Below are positions 7,204 to 15,404 of a DNA stretch of 16,809 bases, one piece after another. The DNA is from an uncultured Bacteroidales bacterium (GTDB lineage Bacteria; Bacteroidota; Bacteroidia; Bacteroidales; Bacteroidaceae): NCBI GenBank assembly GCA_945837185.1, contig CAMAMZ010000029.1:1-16809 (forward strand), given 5' to 3'. The notes beneath the pieces were generated by a model, which did no database searches, was not told where the DNA came from, and saw nothing but the letters and a program-made list of their open reading frames with translations. Made by a program: the position numbers and the translations under genes. Position 1 is the stretch's first letter; the number at the start of each line of letters is the position of its first letter.

Positions 7204-7791
7204 TTAGAAATAGTAGGCCGCACCCATCTGCCACACACGGGCCTTGCCACGAAGGCTGCCATAGGTGTCGGATTGGGCCTCACCCATGTTGCTCAGTCCT
7301 ATATTATAATTAAGGTGTAGCTGGAAATGTTTGAGCAGACTCACACCGGCACCGATATTGGCACTGGTATAGGCATTCTTCCATTTCCAGTCGATCTGCT
7401 TGATGTCATCGGCAACATTAAACGCAAACTGCGGACCGGCAAAGAAGAAGACACTGGCCACACTGCCCAGACCAACACCATAGCGAAGATGCAAAGGGAT
7501 GGCCAACTGCTTGACAACCATGGAGTGGGAAACACCCTGTTCGACGGTAACATCGGATGAAACCTGGTTATAGAGAACAGAGCCATCAATGCCTAAACCT
7601 GTCAACGGCAAAGAAAGTTTCACCGTAGGACCAAAAAAGAATCCGGCTTTGTTGGAAGACTGTAATACGTCGCCCGACAACGACATGCTGGCAAGGTTAT
7701 AACCTGCCTTCACACCAAACTTAATTTGGGCTTGCATCGCTGTTGACAGCAATACTGTCAATAAGCATAACATTACTTTTTTTCTTGTCAT
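7204..7791 (-). CDS. Small outer-membrane beta-barrel protein (OMP_b-brl_2/PorT-like), in the T9SS operon
   Basis: A 195-residue protein with a signal peptide (MTRKKVMLCLLTVLLSTAMQ, cleavage near MQA-Q), then IKFGVKAGYNLASMSL, a typical first strand of the small Bacteroidetes porin-like barrels. Amphipathic strands follow (GFFFGPTVKLSLPL, VFFFAGPQFAFNV, FQLHLNYNIGLSNMG), and the protein ends VWQMGAAYYF with a terminal Phe typical of outer-membrane barrels. The length suits an 8-strand barrel. Databases often label such proteins 'PorT family', but I cannot show that it is the functional T9SS protein PorT. An ATG at 7815 is also in frame; the one at 7791 is preferred because it gives a standard signal peptide. 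It follows porN after a 64-base gap without a visible promoter, so it is probably in the same transcript. Confidence 0.8.
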   Translation of the reverse strand: MTRKKVMLCLLTVLLSTAMQAQIKFGVKAGYNLASMSLSGDVLQSSNKAGFFFGPTVKLSLPLTGLGIDGSVLYNQVSSDVTVEQGVSHSMVVKQLAIPLHLRYGVGLGSVASVFFFAGPQFAFNVADDIKQIDWKWKNAYTSANIGAGVSLLKHFQLHLNYNIGLSNMGEAQSDTYGSLRGKARVWQMGAAYYF

Positions 7792-7855
7792 AACACTATT
7801 AATTTTAAGATTCATTATTTCTGTTAGATGGTAGAGCGGTATGAGACAGCCGCTT

Positions 7856-8914
7856 TTAATGCCGCTCGCGCCTTACGGTCATGCGGGCAGAAGTGCTACC
7901 AGAGGAAGACTTGCTCTTGGTGGCCTTGCTCTTGGGTTGCGTGCTTTGTTTGGAGGAAGAGGTGGAGGACTTGACCTGTTTGCCACGTGTTCTGCGATTG
8001 TTCTTCACGCTAACCGATTGTTCCTTGGCTGTTTGTTGGGCCAAACTGTCGGCGGCGGCCTTGCGTTGCTTGTCGCCCCAAAGTTGTTCCTCGAAAGTGG
8101 CTATCTCCTTTTCTATACGCTGCTGTTCCTGCGTCAGAGCCGTCTCTGTAGGACAATACTGGGCCAGCGTCTTACCCAGATGGTTGGCTGTCTTGTAAAT
8201 CTTGCCTTGATACAAACCCTTGACAAAGAAGTCGTCCATACTGATGCACGCGGCATTGTTGCGCTCACTCGGCATCACCGTCTGTCGTGCCAAGAAGGGA
8301 GCAAGGTCATCATATTTCACCCAAAATAAAGGATAGGACGTAAGGGCATCGCCAAAGTCATCACTCCGTTTGAGAATGGGACACAATGCCAAAACCTTGC
8401 GATGGAAAGAGGAGGTGTTTTGGTCGTAATACACACATTCCTTCATGTAGTAGGCTGTCACCTCACGCGAAGGAATGTCGCTGTTGTCGATAAACACTCC
8501 TTTATCACGACGCTCATAATAGATATGGTAGTTGTCGAGAAACTGTTTCAGTTTCAGCTGTGCCTCTTCTGTAAACACCTCATTGCCGTCTAAACGATAT
8601 TCATAGGCTTTGAGATGGCCCGACAACAGCAACTTGAAGATATAGGTGAAAAGGTTCACCTGTGTGGCCGTTACTTCCACCGGGTAGTAGAGGCAGGAAT
8701 TGGGTTCCTTGTTCAAATCGATTTCACGATAAAGGTCCCGGCGCCATACCACCTGTTCATCTACCGCCTGCTGCACGGGAAAGAAGAGTTGGGCACGCAG
8801 GGTCATGGCATCTGCTGCCTGCGCTTCGGCCTTTTCCGCCTTGCGCTTGGCAGGCTGGGCTACCGCTACAAGGGCGATACACATCACACTGAGAAGGGTC
8901 GCTATCTTTTTCAT
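7856..8914 (-). CDS. porN: T9SS periplasmic ring protein PorN/GldN
   Basis: A 352-residue GldN-family protein with a signal peptide (MKKIATLLSVMCIALVAVAQ). The family block VWRRDLYREIDLNKEPNS is followed by LYYPVEV, VFTEEAQLKLKQFLDNY, IPSREVTAYYMKECVYYDQ and PLFWVKYDDLAPFLA. In Porphyromonas and Flavobacterium this protein binds the lipoprotein PorK/GldK to form the ring attached to the outer membrane and contacts PorM. The last 50 residues (303-352) are low-complexity, rich in Ser, Lys, Thr and Arg and almost free of acidic residues, ending RMTVRRERH. The start at ATG 8914 is chosen; a GTG two codons upstream is also in frame. The gap to porM is 22 bases, and the gene lies in the usual P-K-L-M-N order. 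Confidence 0.95.
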   Translation of the reverse strand: MKKIATLLSVMCIALVAVAQPAKRKAEKAEAQAADAMTLRAQLFFPVQQAVDEQVVWRRDLYREIDLNKEPNSCLYYPVEVTATQVNLFTYIFKLLLSGHLKAYEYRLDGNEVFTEEAQLKLKQFLDNYHIYYERRDKGVFIDNSDIPSREVTAYYMKECVYYDQNTSSFHRKVLALCPILKRSDDFGDALTSYPLFWVKYDDLAPFLARQTVMPSERNNAACISMDDFFVKGLYQGKIYKTANHLGKTLAQYCPTETALTQEQQRIEKEIATFEEQLWGDKQRKAAADSLAQQTAKEQSVSVKNNRRTRGKQVKSSTSSSKQSTQPKSKATKSKSSSGSTSARMTVRRERH

Positions 8915-8936
8915 TGTCACTAATTTGTTACTATGA

Positions 8937-10481
8937 TTACTTCAGGATAACCTCCATGGGGTAGTTGAGGGTGCGGGTAATGCCATCGGGGCCTATTGCC
9001 TTGACAGCGCGGATATAGAACCTTCGGTTGCGACTCAGCTTGCGCATCACATCGCGCTGACGCTCTGAGAAGGCTGCCCCTTGTGAAGCCACAGGCACCG
9101 CATTGCCCATATTGTCGAAGAATACGGTTTCAAAACCTACTACCTTGAAGGGTATGTCGAGCAAACCATCGTCGATGGCTGCATGCACCTGTCCTACCGA
9201 CATCAGTTGTGCTTTCGACAAACCACCTCCGCGGAAACGATTGTCGCCAATCATCAGATAGGCCATGGGGTCGGGTAACTTACGCACATGAAAGGTGAAA
9301 CTGCCCACTTGACGCACTCTTCCCTCACGTCGGGAGGTGACCTGAATGGTAACATCCTTTCCTATTTCCGCAGGACGGGCTATATACTTTCCCATACCTA
9401 CCTGACGGAAGCTCCCGCCACGCATGGTGGCTTCTACCTCGTTCAAGGAAGCTCCGGGAATACTGATACTGATGGGATTGTCGTAACCGGCATAGAGCAC
9501 ATTCATCAAATCGGCCGATACTGTGGCGCTGGGTGCCACCACAGAATAGGACTGTGTAAAGTTGCGACGGATGATGTCGCCCTGCCCATTCTTCATTTGA
9601 ATATATCCGGCAAAGGAATGGCTGCCCACGCCACCTGCGGTAAAACGATAGGTATCGCCTGCTATACGACGTCCACCGACATACACTTCGGGATGTTGCG
9701 TCGTATCGACAGCTGCCATCAGTATGCGGGCCGTAAAGGGGTCACCGCTCATCACGGTTCGCGACTCAGGAACGACAAACGCTTCCAAACGGTTCACACG
9801 CACATCTTTCACGTCGACATTGTTTTCCAAAGCGTGCAATACTTCTCCCTCTGCATAGCGTATGTCGCTCTGCAATTTGGTGAGCATGGTAACGGCTGCA
9901 GCTACAGGCATGTTTTCAAACATATATTCCTGCCAGTTCTTGCCCAAGGTGCGCGCAGCTGCAGGAACCTTTGTGGCCAGGTTTTCGGCTATCACACGAT
10001 GCTGCACACTATCGGTAACCCACTGCAGCATACGCGTGCGGTAAGAGGTGACAGCCTGAAAGAGTTGCTGCCCCTTTCCGGTAAGGGGTGCCAACATCAC
10101 TTCCGAGGCTGCTTCCAAATCGTCTTTGTTCTCAATGTGCGCCACATCGCCATCAGGGCCATCGGCAGCACGCACAATCTGTTCTTTCAAATGCTGGGCA
10201 AAGTCGTAGAGCGAATCACTCATCTGACGCACCTGGGTGGCCTGCTCATACCAGAATCGCACTTTCTCAGGATTAGCTTGCATCTGTTGGGCAAGGCGTT
10301 CATACACCATCTGGTTCTCTTGCGAGGAACTGGCCGTAGTGCGCAAAAGACTTTCCTCAACAATGGAGAATCCCTCCAACACCTCGGAAGAGATATTGAG
10401 GGCCAACATCGCCATCAAGATGATATACAACAGATTAATCATCTTCTGGCGCGGGGTGATGGGTCGTTTTCTGATTGCCAT
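8937..10481 (-). CDS. porM: T9SS motor protein PorM/GldM
   Basis: A 514-residue inner-membrane protein with a short cytoplasmic start (TPRQKMINLLY), one membrane helix (about residues 16-33, ILMAMLALNISSEV) and a long periplasmic part made of several domains. R11 in TPRQK corresponds to the conserved arginine near the membrane (R9 in Flavobacterium GldM) implicated in motor function. After the helix comes a helical region (about 35-225), then beta-rich domains (VVPESRTVMSGDPFTARI and onward). PorM dimers sit in a PorL pentamer and transmit proton-driven motion across the periplasm to the PorK/PorN ring. The ATG follows the porL stop with no gap, so the two motor subunits are probably translated together. 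The length is normal for the family. Confidence 0.97.
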   Translation of the reverse strand: MAIRKRPITPRQKMINLLYIILMAMLALNISSEVLEGFSIVEESLLRTTASSSQENQMVYERLAQQMQANPEKVRFWYEQATQVRQMSDSLYDFAQHLKEQIVRAADGPDGDVAHIENKDDLEAASEVMLAPLTGKGQQLFQAVTSYRTRMLQWVTDSVQHRVIAENLATKVPAAARTLGKNWQEYMFENMPVAAAVTMLTKLQSDIRYAEGEVLHALENNVDVKDVRVNRLEAFVVPESRTVMSGDPFTARILMAAVDTTQHPEVYVGGRRIAGDTYRFTAGGVGSHSFAGYIQMKNGQGDIIRRNFTQSYSVVAPSATVSADLMNVLYAGYDNPISISIPGASLNEVEATMRGGSFRQVGMGKYIARPAEIGKDVTIQVTSRREGRVRQVGSFTFHVRKLPDPMAYLMIGDNRFRGGGLSKAQLMSVGQVHAAIDDGLLDIPFKVVGFETVFFDNMGNAVPVASQGAAFSERQRDVMRKLSRNRRFYIRAVKAIGPDGITRTLNYPMEVILK

Positions 10482-11174
10482 TTAGTCGTCGGTATTTGGA
10501 AGAGGACCTGTGGCTCGCATGTTGACGGTCATGGCCTGAATCATGCGGGCATACACCTTGTTGAGTTGTTCGATATGAGCTGCCATCTGCTGGCTCTGCT
10601 CGTGAATCTGGTCGAGGGTGCCCATCTGCTGACTGGCAGCTTTCAACTGCATCTCATAGACACGGGTTATACCGGTGAGGGTGCGGTTCAGGTTCTCCAT
10701 CTCTTCGCTGTCGGCATAGAACCTGCGACCTTGCTCATTCATCTTGCCCAAAGTGTCAACTAACTGCTGCAGTTCTGCCACATAGGCTTCTTGGGCAGCG
10801 GCCATCTCTTCGGCCATGGCAGAGGTAATGGCAGGCATCGCCACAGAAGGTGATTGGGCTGAAAGCGCAGTTGGTGCAGCAGAAGATGTGGTTGGCGCGT
10901 CAACATCCTCCAGATGTGCCGGAAGTTCCCTTCCCTCTGCCGTTTTGTCAAACGGGCGGTCGAAAGCAGAGATGAAGAACACGAACACCTCTGTACCCAT
11001 GCCAAGGAACAACCAGAAGTTAGCACCCGGCACATGGGTAATCTTCAACAAAGCTCCCAGGATAACGATAGAGGCACCCCAGCTATATGCGTAGTTAAGG
11101 AATGTTTGTCCGGGCACGCTGTCCATCCAGCGTTGCATGCGATAGACGATATTGTATTTGCTATAACCTGCCAT
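10482..11174 (-). CDS. porL: T9SS motor protein PorL/GldL
   Basis: A 230-residue inner-membrane protein with two adjacent membrane helices (about 28-45, YSWGASIVILGALLKI; and 53-70, FWLFLGMGTEVFVFFIS) joined by a short THVPGAN turn. E62, buried in helix 2, matches the membrane glutamate thought to take part in proton transfer in GldL. After DRPFD come an Ala/Ser/Thr-rich linker (about 88-115) and a cytoplasmic helical, coiled-coil-like tail (about 115-222). In the known system five copies surround two PorM helices to form the proton-driven motor. At 230 residues it is shorter than the roughly 300-residue P. gingivalis PorL; the difference lies in the cytoplasmic tail. The gap to porK is 3 bases. 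Confidence 0.97.
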   Translation of the reverse strand: MAGYSKYNIVYRMQRWMDSVPGQTFLNYAYSWGASIVILGALLKITHVPGANFWLFLGMGTEVFVFFISAFDRPFDKTAEGRELPAHLEDVDAPTTSSAAPTALSAQSPSVAMPAITSAMAEEMAAAQEAYVAELQQLVDTLGKMNEQGRRFYADSEEMENLNRTLTGITRVYEMQLKAASQQMGTLDQIHEQSQQMAAHIEQLNKVYARMIQAMTVNMRATGPLPNTDD

Positions 11175-11177
11175 AAT

Positions 11178-12644
11178 TTACTTGTTTTTTTTCTGTTTGC
11201 TACTTGTTGAATGAGCCAGACTTCTCACGCAGCGGAAACCAATATAGCAGCGAGGCTGGTTCTGGTATTCCCAACTACGCCAAGCGGAACGGATAAACGA
11301 CTCCGGGTCTTTCCAGGAACCTCCTCTCACGCTTTTCCGCTTCAGCCGGTAAGGGTCGTCTTTATCGGCTCTGTATACCAACTGCGGATTCAGGTCGTTC
11401 ATCATCTCCAAACCTGATTCCACATACACCGTGCTGGTCCATTCTGCCACATTACCTGCCATATCGAACAACCCGTTGCTATTAGCAGCATAAATGCCTA
11501 CACGACTGGTAATGAGGTTGCCGTCTTTGGTGTAGTTACCTCTGTCGGGCTTGAAATTGGCAAAGAAACAGCCATCGCCACTCTTCACATCTTTGTTTTC
11601 CCAAGGAAACTCCGTACCGGCCTTGCCACGTGCTGCATATTCCCATTCGGCTTCTGTGGGCAGGCGATAACGCTGGATGTAGCGGGCTTCACCTCCCAAG
11701 CCTTTGAGCAGATAGTCCGTGCGCCATGCGCAGAAGGCATTGGCTTGTTCCCATGTCACACCCACCACAGGATAATCATTGTAGGCAGGATTGCTGAAAT
11801 AGTTGCGCAGGTAAAGTTCGTTGTCGGCATTCTTGAAGTCATTCACCCAACAAGTGGTGTCGGGATATACATTCACGATATAGGTATGGAGGAAATCCCA
11901 AGGCCCGGAAAGCGGACGGTTGATAGTTTCCCGTACTATGCGCCCTTCATCATCGATATAGGCGGTGTCTTTGGAAATCATCACCACCTCATCGGGATCG
12001 ATGGTGACATCGGTATTCAAGGTACGCTCCGCCGGGTTGAGCCGATTCCTGCGAAGGGCTGCTGAGGTATAGTCGTAAATCTCGTATTTGTAGTTGAGCT
12101 GTCGGTAGTCCAGGAGTTTCTCGCCCGTCACCGGATTGGTGACATACAAACTCTCTATAGCGCGCTGCTCGTCTTCCGTTGGCTTGCGAGGCAATGGTTT
12201 GCGCCAGTTGATACGGGGTGTGACAGGTTCGCCGTAGCGGTCTTCGGTAATCATATAGGATTCGTCGCCTCCATAGGCAGGGTCGGCCAAACGGACACGC
12301 AGAATGGAGTCTTTCACATAGTCAACAAACTGCTTGTACTTGGCATTGGTAACCTCTGTCTCATCCATCCAGAACCCATCTACCGACACATCCTTTACGG
12401 GTGTGGGCAACCCCCACAGACTGTCTTGCTTGTCTAATCCCATATGCAGGTAGCCACGCTCCACCTTGGTCATGCCATAAGGGGTGGGCTCCACAAAACT
12501 TCTGCCGGCAACGCCCACCACTTCACCGCCATGGCCTGCCAGCATGCTCATCTTGCCGCCAAAGCAGCCTGCACATAGCAATGCGATGGCAAAGGCTCCT
12601 GCCAACATGCCTATTTGATTACTTTTCATATTGTTTGCTCTCAT
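11178..12644 (-). CDS. porK: T9SS lipoprotein PorK/GldK
   Basis: A 488-residue lipoprotein with a formylglycine-generating-enzyme (FGE)-like fold. The N-terminus has a hydrophobic segment ending in ALLCAGC, with C27 the likely lipidated cysteine; the box is slightly unusual because Cys occupies the -3 place. FGE-type motifs are WMDETEVTNAKYKQFVDY, PVVGVTWEQANAFCAW, YRLPTEAEWEYAARG, FDMAGNVAEWTS, RGGSWKDPE (441-444 is GGSW) and IGFRCVRS (469-472 is GFRC). The cysteine pair that FGE uses after GGS is absent, in line with a structural role: PorK and PorN form the ring under the outer membrane. The start codon overlaps the porP stop as ATGA, which supports this start and suggests translational coupling. 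The next in-frame ATG is at 12629. Confidence 0.97.
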   Translation of the reverse strand: MRANNMKSNQIGMLAGAFAIALLCAGCFGGKMSMLAGHGGEVVGVAGRSFVEPTPYGMTKVERGYLHMGLDKQDSLWGLPTPVKDVSVDGFWMDETEVTNAKYKQFVDYVKDSILRVRLADPAYGGDESYMITEDRYGEPVTPRINWRKPLPRKPTEDEQRAIESLYVTNPVTGEKLLDYRQLNYKYEIYDYTSAALRRNRLNPAERTLNTDVTIDPDEVVMISKDTAYIDDEGRIVRETINRPLSGPWDFLHTYIVNVYPDTTCWVNDFKNADNELYLRNYFSNPAYNDYPVVGVTWEQANAFCAWRTDYLLKGLGGEARYIQRYRLPTEAEWEYAARGKAGTEFPWENKDVKSGDGCFFANFKPDRGNYTKDGNLITSRVGIYAANSNGLFDMAGNVAEWTSTVYVESGLEMMNDLNPQLVYRADKDDPYRLKRKSVRGGSWKDPESFIRSAWRSWEYQNQPRCYIGFRCVRSLAHSTSSKQKKNK

Positions 12645-13579
12645 AAAAATCTAACACTTTTGTGGATATTCTTCCCCTTTTTACCGAAATGGATGGCATG
12701 CTGATAGCCTACAAAGAGTCCATGACTGCCATTGCCGGGATTCACGCCCGAGGTATAGATTTCATAACTATATCCTATCCTGACACCATGAAAGAGACCT
12801 CCGGCCAACAAGGTTACGGAGTGCTCCGGACTATAGGTGGCGCCACCATACAACATTCGTCGTTCATGGGAATAGACGCACCGAAGGTTGACATCGGCCC
12901 GACTGTCGACACCATCTGTGCGTAACAAGACGGATGTCTTCATCATAAGAAACGGATTTCTAAAACGAATATTGTATCCGCCGGTGAAATAATATGTCCT
13001 GTCGATTTGCAACTGATAGGTGTCGCCCAAGGAAACGAGGGGCGCGGTGAGATGCTGCACGGAGCATGCGGCATACCAAGGGCCACGCATGTAATATGCA
13101 CCGAAGGCCATGTCAACAGCCGAGCCCGTGACATCGCTTTGGGGCAAGGCAGGGTCGTTGCTCTCTTCGGCATCTACTTCCGAACCCTTGAACTGCTCGC
13201 TCAGGAAGTCTGCCTGCAAACCGACGCTGAGCACGCCTCCCCAAAGTTTGTGCTTGAAGGCATACTGAAGAGAGAGTCGGCGATGTGTGAAAAGGCCTAA
13301 CTGGTCGTTCAGCAGCTGGGCTCCTATGCCATGATTCTGCTGTAGGAAACGAACGGGCATGTCGGCTCCTACATACATGGAACGGGGATTGTGCTCGTAG
13401 CCGGCCATATCGAGGGCATAGGCAGCCGCTACATTCAAGTACGACTGCTTGCCTACAGCACCCGGATTGAACGAGGGTTCCATAGCAAAGAAATGGCTGA
13501 AAGAGGCATCGTATTGGGCCACACTCTCACCCACGCAGGTAATGGCCAAGGCCACGATGATAAACAATCTTCGTAACAT
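12641..13579 (-). CDS. porP: T9SS-associated outer-membrane protein PorP/SprF family
   Basis: A 312-residue outer-membrane beta-barrel of the PorP/SprF family. It has a signal peptide (about residues 1-22, ending ESVAQ), then the family start FSHFFAMEPSFNPGAVG, followed by many short beta strands and a C-terminus with GLFVGYQHAIHFGKKGK. PorP is part of the T9SS operon in P. gingivalis, and SprF helps secrete a partner adhesin in Flavobacterium; the P. gingivalis role is assumed here from the gene order. The ATG at 13579 is chosen because it gives a normal signal peptide; an in-frame GTG at 13600 would add seven polar residues. It is the first gene of the operon. No good TAnnTTTG box was found in the 231-base spacer to the divergent fucosidase gene. 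Confidence 0.93.
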   Translation of the reverse strand: MLRRLFIIVALAITCVGESVAQYDASFSHFFAMEPSFNPGAVGKQSYLNVAAAYALDMAGYEHNPRSMYVGADMPVRFLQQNHGIGAQLLNDQLGLFTHRRLSLQYAFKHKLWGGVLSVGLQADFLSEQFKGSEVDAEESNDPALPQSDVTGSAVDMAFGAYYMRGPWYAACSVQHLTAPLVSLGDTYQLQIDRTYYFTGGYNIRFRNPFLMMKTSVLLRTDGVDSRADVNLRCVYSHERRMLYGGATYSPEHSVTLLAGGLFHGVRIGYSYEIYTSGVNPGNGSHGLFVGYQHAIHFGKKGKNIHKSVRFL

Positions 13580-13726
13580 GCGATAATAACGGAAAAACAC
13601 CTTATTTATTATATCATTGCCGGATTATTCGTGATTGGAACGCTTATGATACGGATGCCGACAGAAGGTTTGTTGCAATCCTTAAAAAAAACAAGGATGA
13701 ACAGGCTTTATATCAATAAAAAAGAG

Positions 13727-13734
13727 TATATTTG
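13727..13734 (+). promoter_or_regulatory. -7 promoter box for the fucosidase gene
   Basis: TATATTTG matches the TAnnTTTG consensus and ends 76 bases before the ATG at 13811, which predicts a leader of about 70 bases. That leader is A-rich, with no clear Shine-Dalgarno, as is common in Bacteroidetes. The -33 region holds only a weak TTTA at 13707-13710. Confidence 0.55.
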
Positions 13735-13810
13735 CAAAACATTAGGGAGAAGTAAAACAGATGTGACAAAAGTGAGATAATAAAAAAACTACAACCAAAA
13801 CGAGTAAAAA

Positions 13811-15190
13811 ATGAAGAGAACTATTAAAAAGATGTTGTGCGGGCTACTTATCATGGCTCCGCTTATGGGTGCAACGGCCCAAGAGCAGAACAGCTTTGTG
13901 CACGAACAGTCGAAAGCTTCCGACTATGTATGGCCTACTGACCCTGAGGTATTGGCGAAAATCGACAAGTGGCAAGACCAGAAGTTTGGCGTGCTGTTCC
14001 ATTGGGGCATCTATTCCGTGCCGGGCATTGTGGAGTCGTGGTCTATCTGCTCTGAAGACTGGATTACCCGCAATATGGACAACTATGAGGCTTATAAAAA
14101 CTGGTACTGGGGACTTAAAGACAAGTTCAACCCAACCAAGTTTAATCCGGAGCAATGGGCCGACGTTATGGAGGATGCGGGCATGAAATACATGATTTTC
14201 ACTACCAAGCATCATGACGGCTTCTGTATGTTCGACTCGAAATACTCTGATTTCAGTATTGCGAAGGGACCGTTCAAAGACAATCCCCGGAAAGATGTGG
14301 CGCGTTATGTGTTTGATGCCTTCCGCAACAAAGGGTTCATGATGGGCTGCTATTTCTCTAAACCCGACTGGCATTGCCAATGGTTCTGGAATCCTTATTA
14401 CGCTACACCCAACCGTCGCATCAACTACAAGAAGGAGCAGCATCCTGACTGGTGGAAGAACTACCAGGATTTTACCGAAAACCAGTTGAACGAGCTGATG
14501 ACAAACTATGGGCACTTCGACATCCTTTGGTTGGATGGCGGCTGGATAACGGGCGAAGAGATTCGTTTGGACAACGTGCTGGAGAAGGCCCGCAAGCGCT
14601 ATCCCGGTCTGATTTCCGTTGACCGAACCATCCGTGGCAAGAATGAAAACTACCAGACACCGGAACGTGGTGTGCCTGCCACACAGCTGGATTATCCATG
14701 GGAAAGTTGTATCACGTTGAGCAACGATTGGGGATGGGTACCTAACGCTCCCTTCAAGTCGCCCCAAAAGGTGATAGGCACCTTGGCGGAGATTACAGCC
14801 AAAGGTGGCTGCTTGCTCTTGGGTGTAGGTCCTACACCGGAAGGTGAAATTGAGCCTGCTGTTGTTGAACGGTTGCACGCCATAGGAGAATGGCTCCGTG
14901 CCAACGGAAAGGCAATCTACAACACACGCACTACACCCAACTACCATTGTGGCAACATGTGGTTTACAGCCGATAAAGACGGGCGCACGCTTTATGCCAT
15001 CTACGCTCTCCCCGATGGCGAGACGCTCCCTGCCACCTTGGAATGGACAGGCAACGAGCCTGTGGGGAAGGTGAAATTGCTGAAAGGCAACAAAACTTTG
15101 AAATGTGTGAAGAAGGACGGCAAGGTGCAGGTCACACTGCCCAAAGGGATTGCCAACGAGCCTGTGGCCCTACAGTTCACCATTAAATAA
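13811..15190 (+). CDS. Secreted GH29 alpha-L-fucosidase
   Basis: A 459-residue glycoside hydrolase of family 29 that releases L-fucose from glycans by a retaining mechanism. It has a signal peptide of about 23 residues (MKRTIKK start, cleavage near MGATA-Q). The catalytic barrel shows KFGVLFHWGIYSVPG (58-72), MIFTTKHHDGFCMFDS (128-143), and the nucleophile motif FDILWLDGGW with D242. E285 in NYQTPE, 43 residues later, is the probable acid/base, judged from the spacing in family members. GGCLLLGVGPTPEGEI follows, then a C-terminal beta-sandwich (about 375-459). There is no T9SS C-terminal sorting domain, so periplasmic location is likely. Possible substrates are mucin or milk glycans; linkage cannot be told. 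It is monocistronic, with its own promoter and terminator, and divergent from the por operon. Confidence 0.95.
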   Translation: MKRTIKKMLCGLLIMAPLMGATAQEQNSFVHEQSKASDYVWPTDPEVLAKIDKWQDQKFGVLFHWGIYSVPGIVESWSICSEDWITRNMDNYEAYKNWYWGLKDKFNPTKFNPEQWADVMEDAGMKYMIFTTKHHDGFCMFDSKYSDFSIAKGPFKDNPRKDVARYVFDAFRNKGFMMGCYFSKPDWHCQWFWNPYYATPNRRINYKKEQHPDWWKNYQDFTENQLNELMTNYGHFDILWLDGGWITGEEIRLDNVLEKARKRYPGLISVDRTIRGKNENYQTPERGVPATQLDYPWESCITLSNDWGWVPNAPFKSPQKVIGTLAEITAKGGCLLLGVGPTPEGEIEPAVVERLHAIGEWLRANGKAIYNTRTTPNYHCGNMWFTADKDGRTLYAIYALPDGETLPATLEWTGNEPVGKVKLLKGNKTLKCVKKDGKVQVTLPKGIANEPVALQFTIK

Positions 15191-15251
15191 AGACTTTGAC
15201 ACACGCAAACCAACCGTCTTCCTCAGCGCATAAGGAAGCAACGGGCAACAT

Positions 15252-15289
15252 AAAGGCCGAACACTTCATTTGGGTGTTCGGCCTTTTTT
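15252..15289 (+). terminator. Intrinsic terminator of the fucosidase gene
   Basis: AAAGGCCGAACAC (15252-15264) pairs with GTGTTCGGCCTTT (15274-15286) across a 9-base loop, and the stem runs into a T6 tract (15284-15289). It lies 62 bases after the stop, and its form is classical for rho-independent termination. On the other strand only a short T-run follows, so termination of the convergent aminotransferase from here is less certain. Confidence 0.9.
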
Positions 15290-15404
15290 CCATTTAAATT
15301 GTACTTGTCAGCGACTATCATGGCACTCGACAGCGATATGCCTATATAATGCCAAAAACGTCCATGGCGCATGCCAAGGAATCTCATGGGCATGCATAGC
15401 ACTT

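Noticed and set aside
9288..10763. 491-codon open frame on the plus strand opposite porM and porL
   Set aside because: It covers the ends of two well-identified T9SS genes on the other strand. Its His- and Gly-rich translation resembles no family I know.
13844..14947. 367-codon open frame on the minus strand opposite the fucosidase
   Set aside because: The GH29 motifs fix the coding strand; the opposite frame has no signal peptide, motif or promoter.
15369..15395. 7-bp inverted repeat GCATGCC/GGCATGC downstream of the PatB-like gene
   Set aside because: The stem is short, the loop is 13 bases, and the nearest T-run on the minus strand is several bases away. It is too weak to call a terminator.
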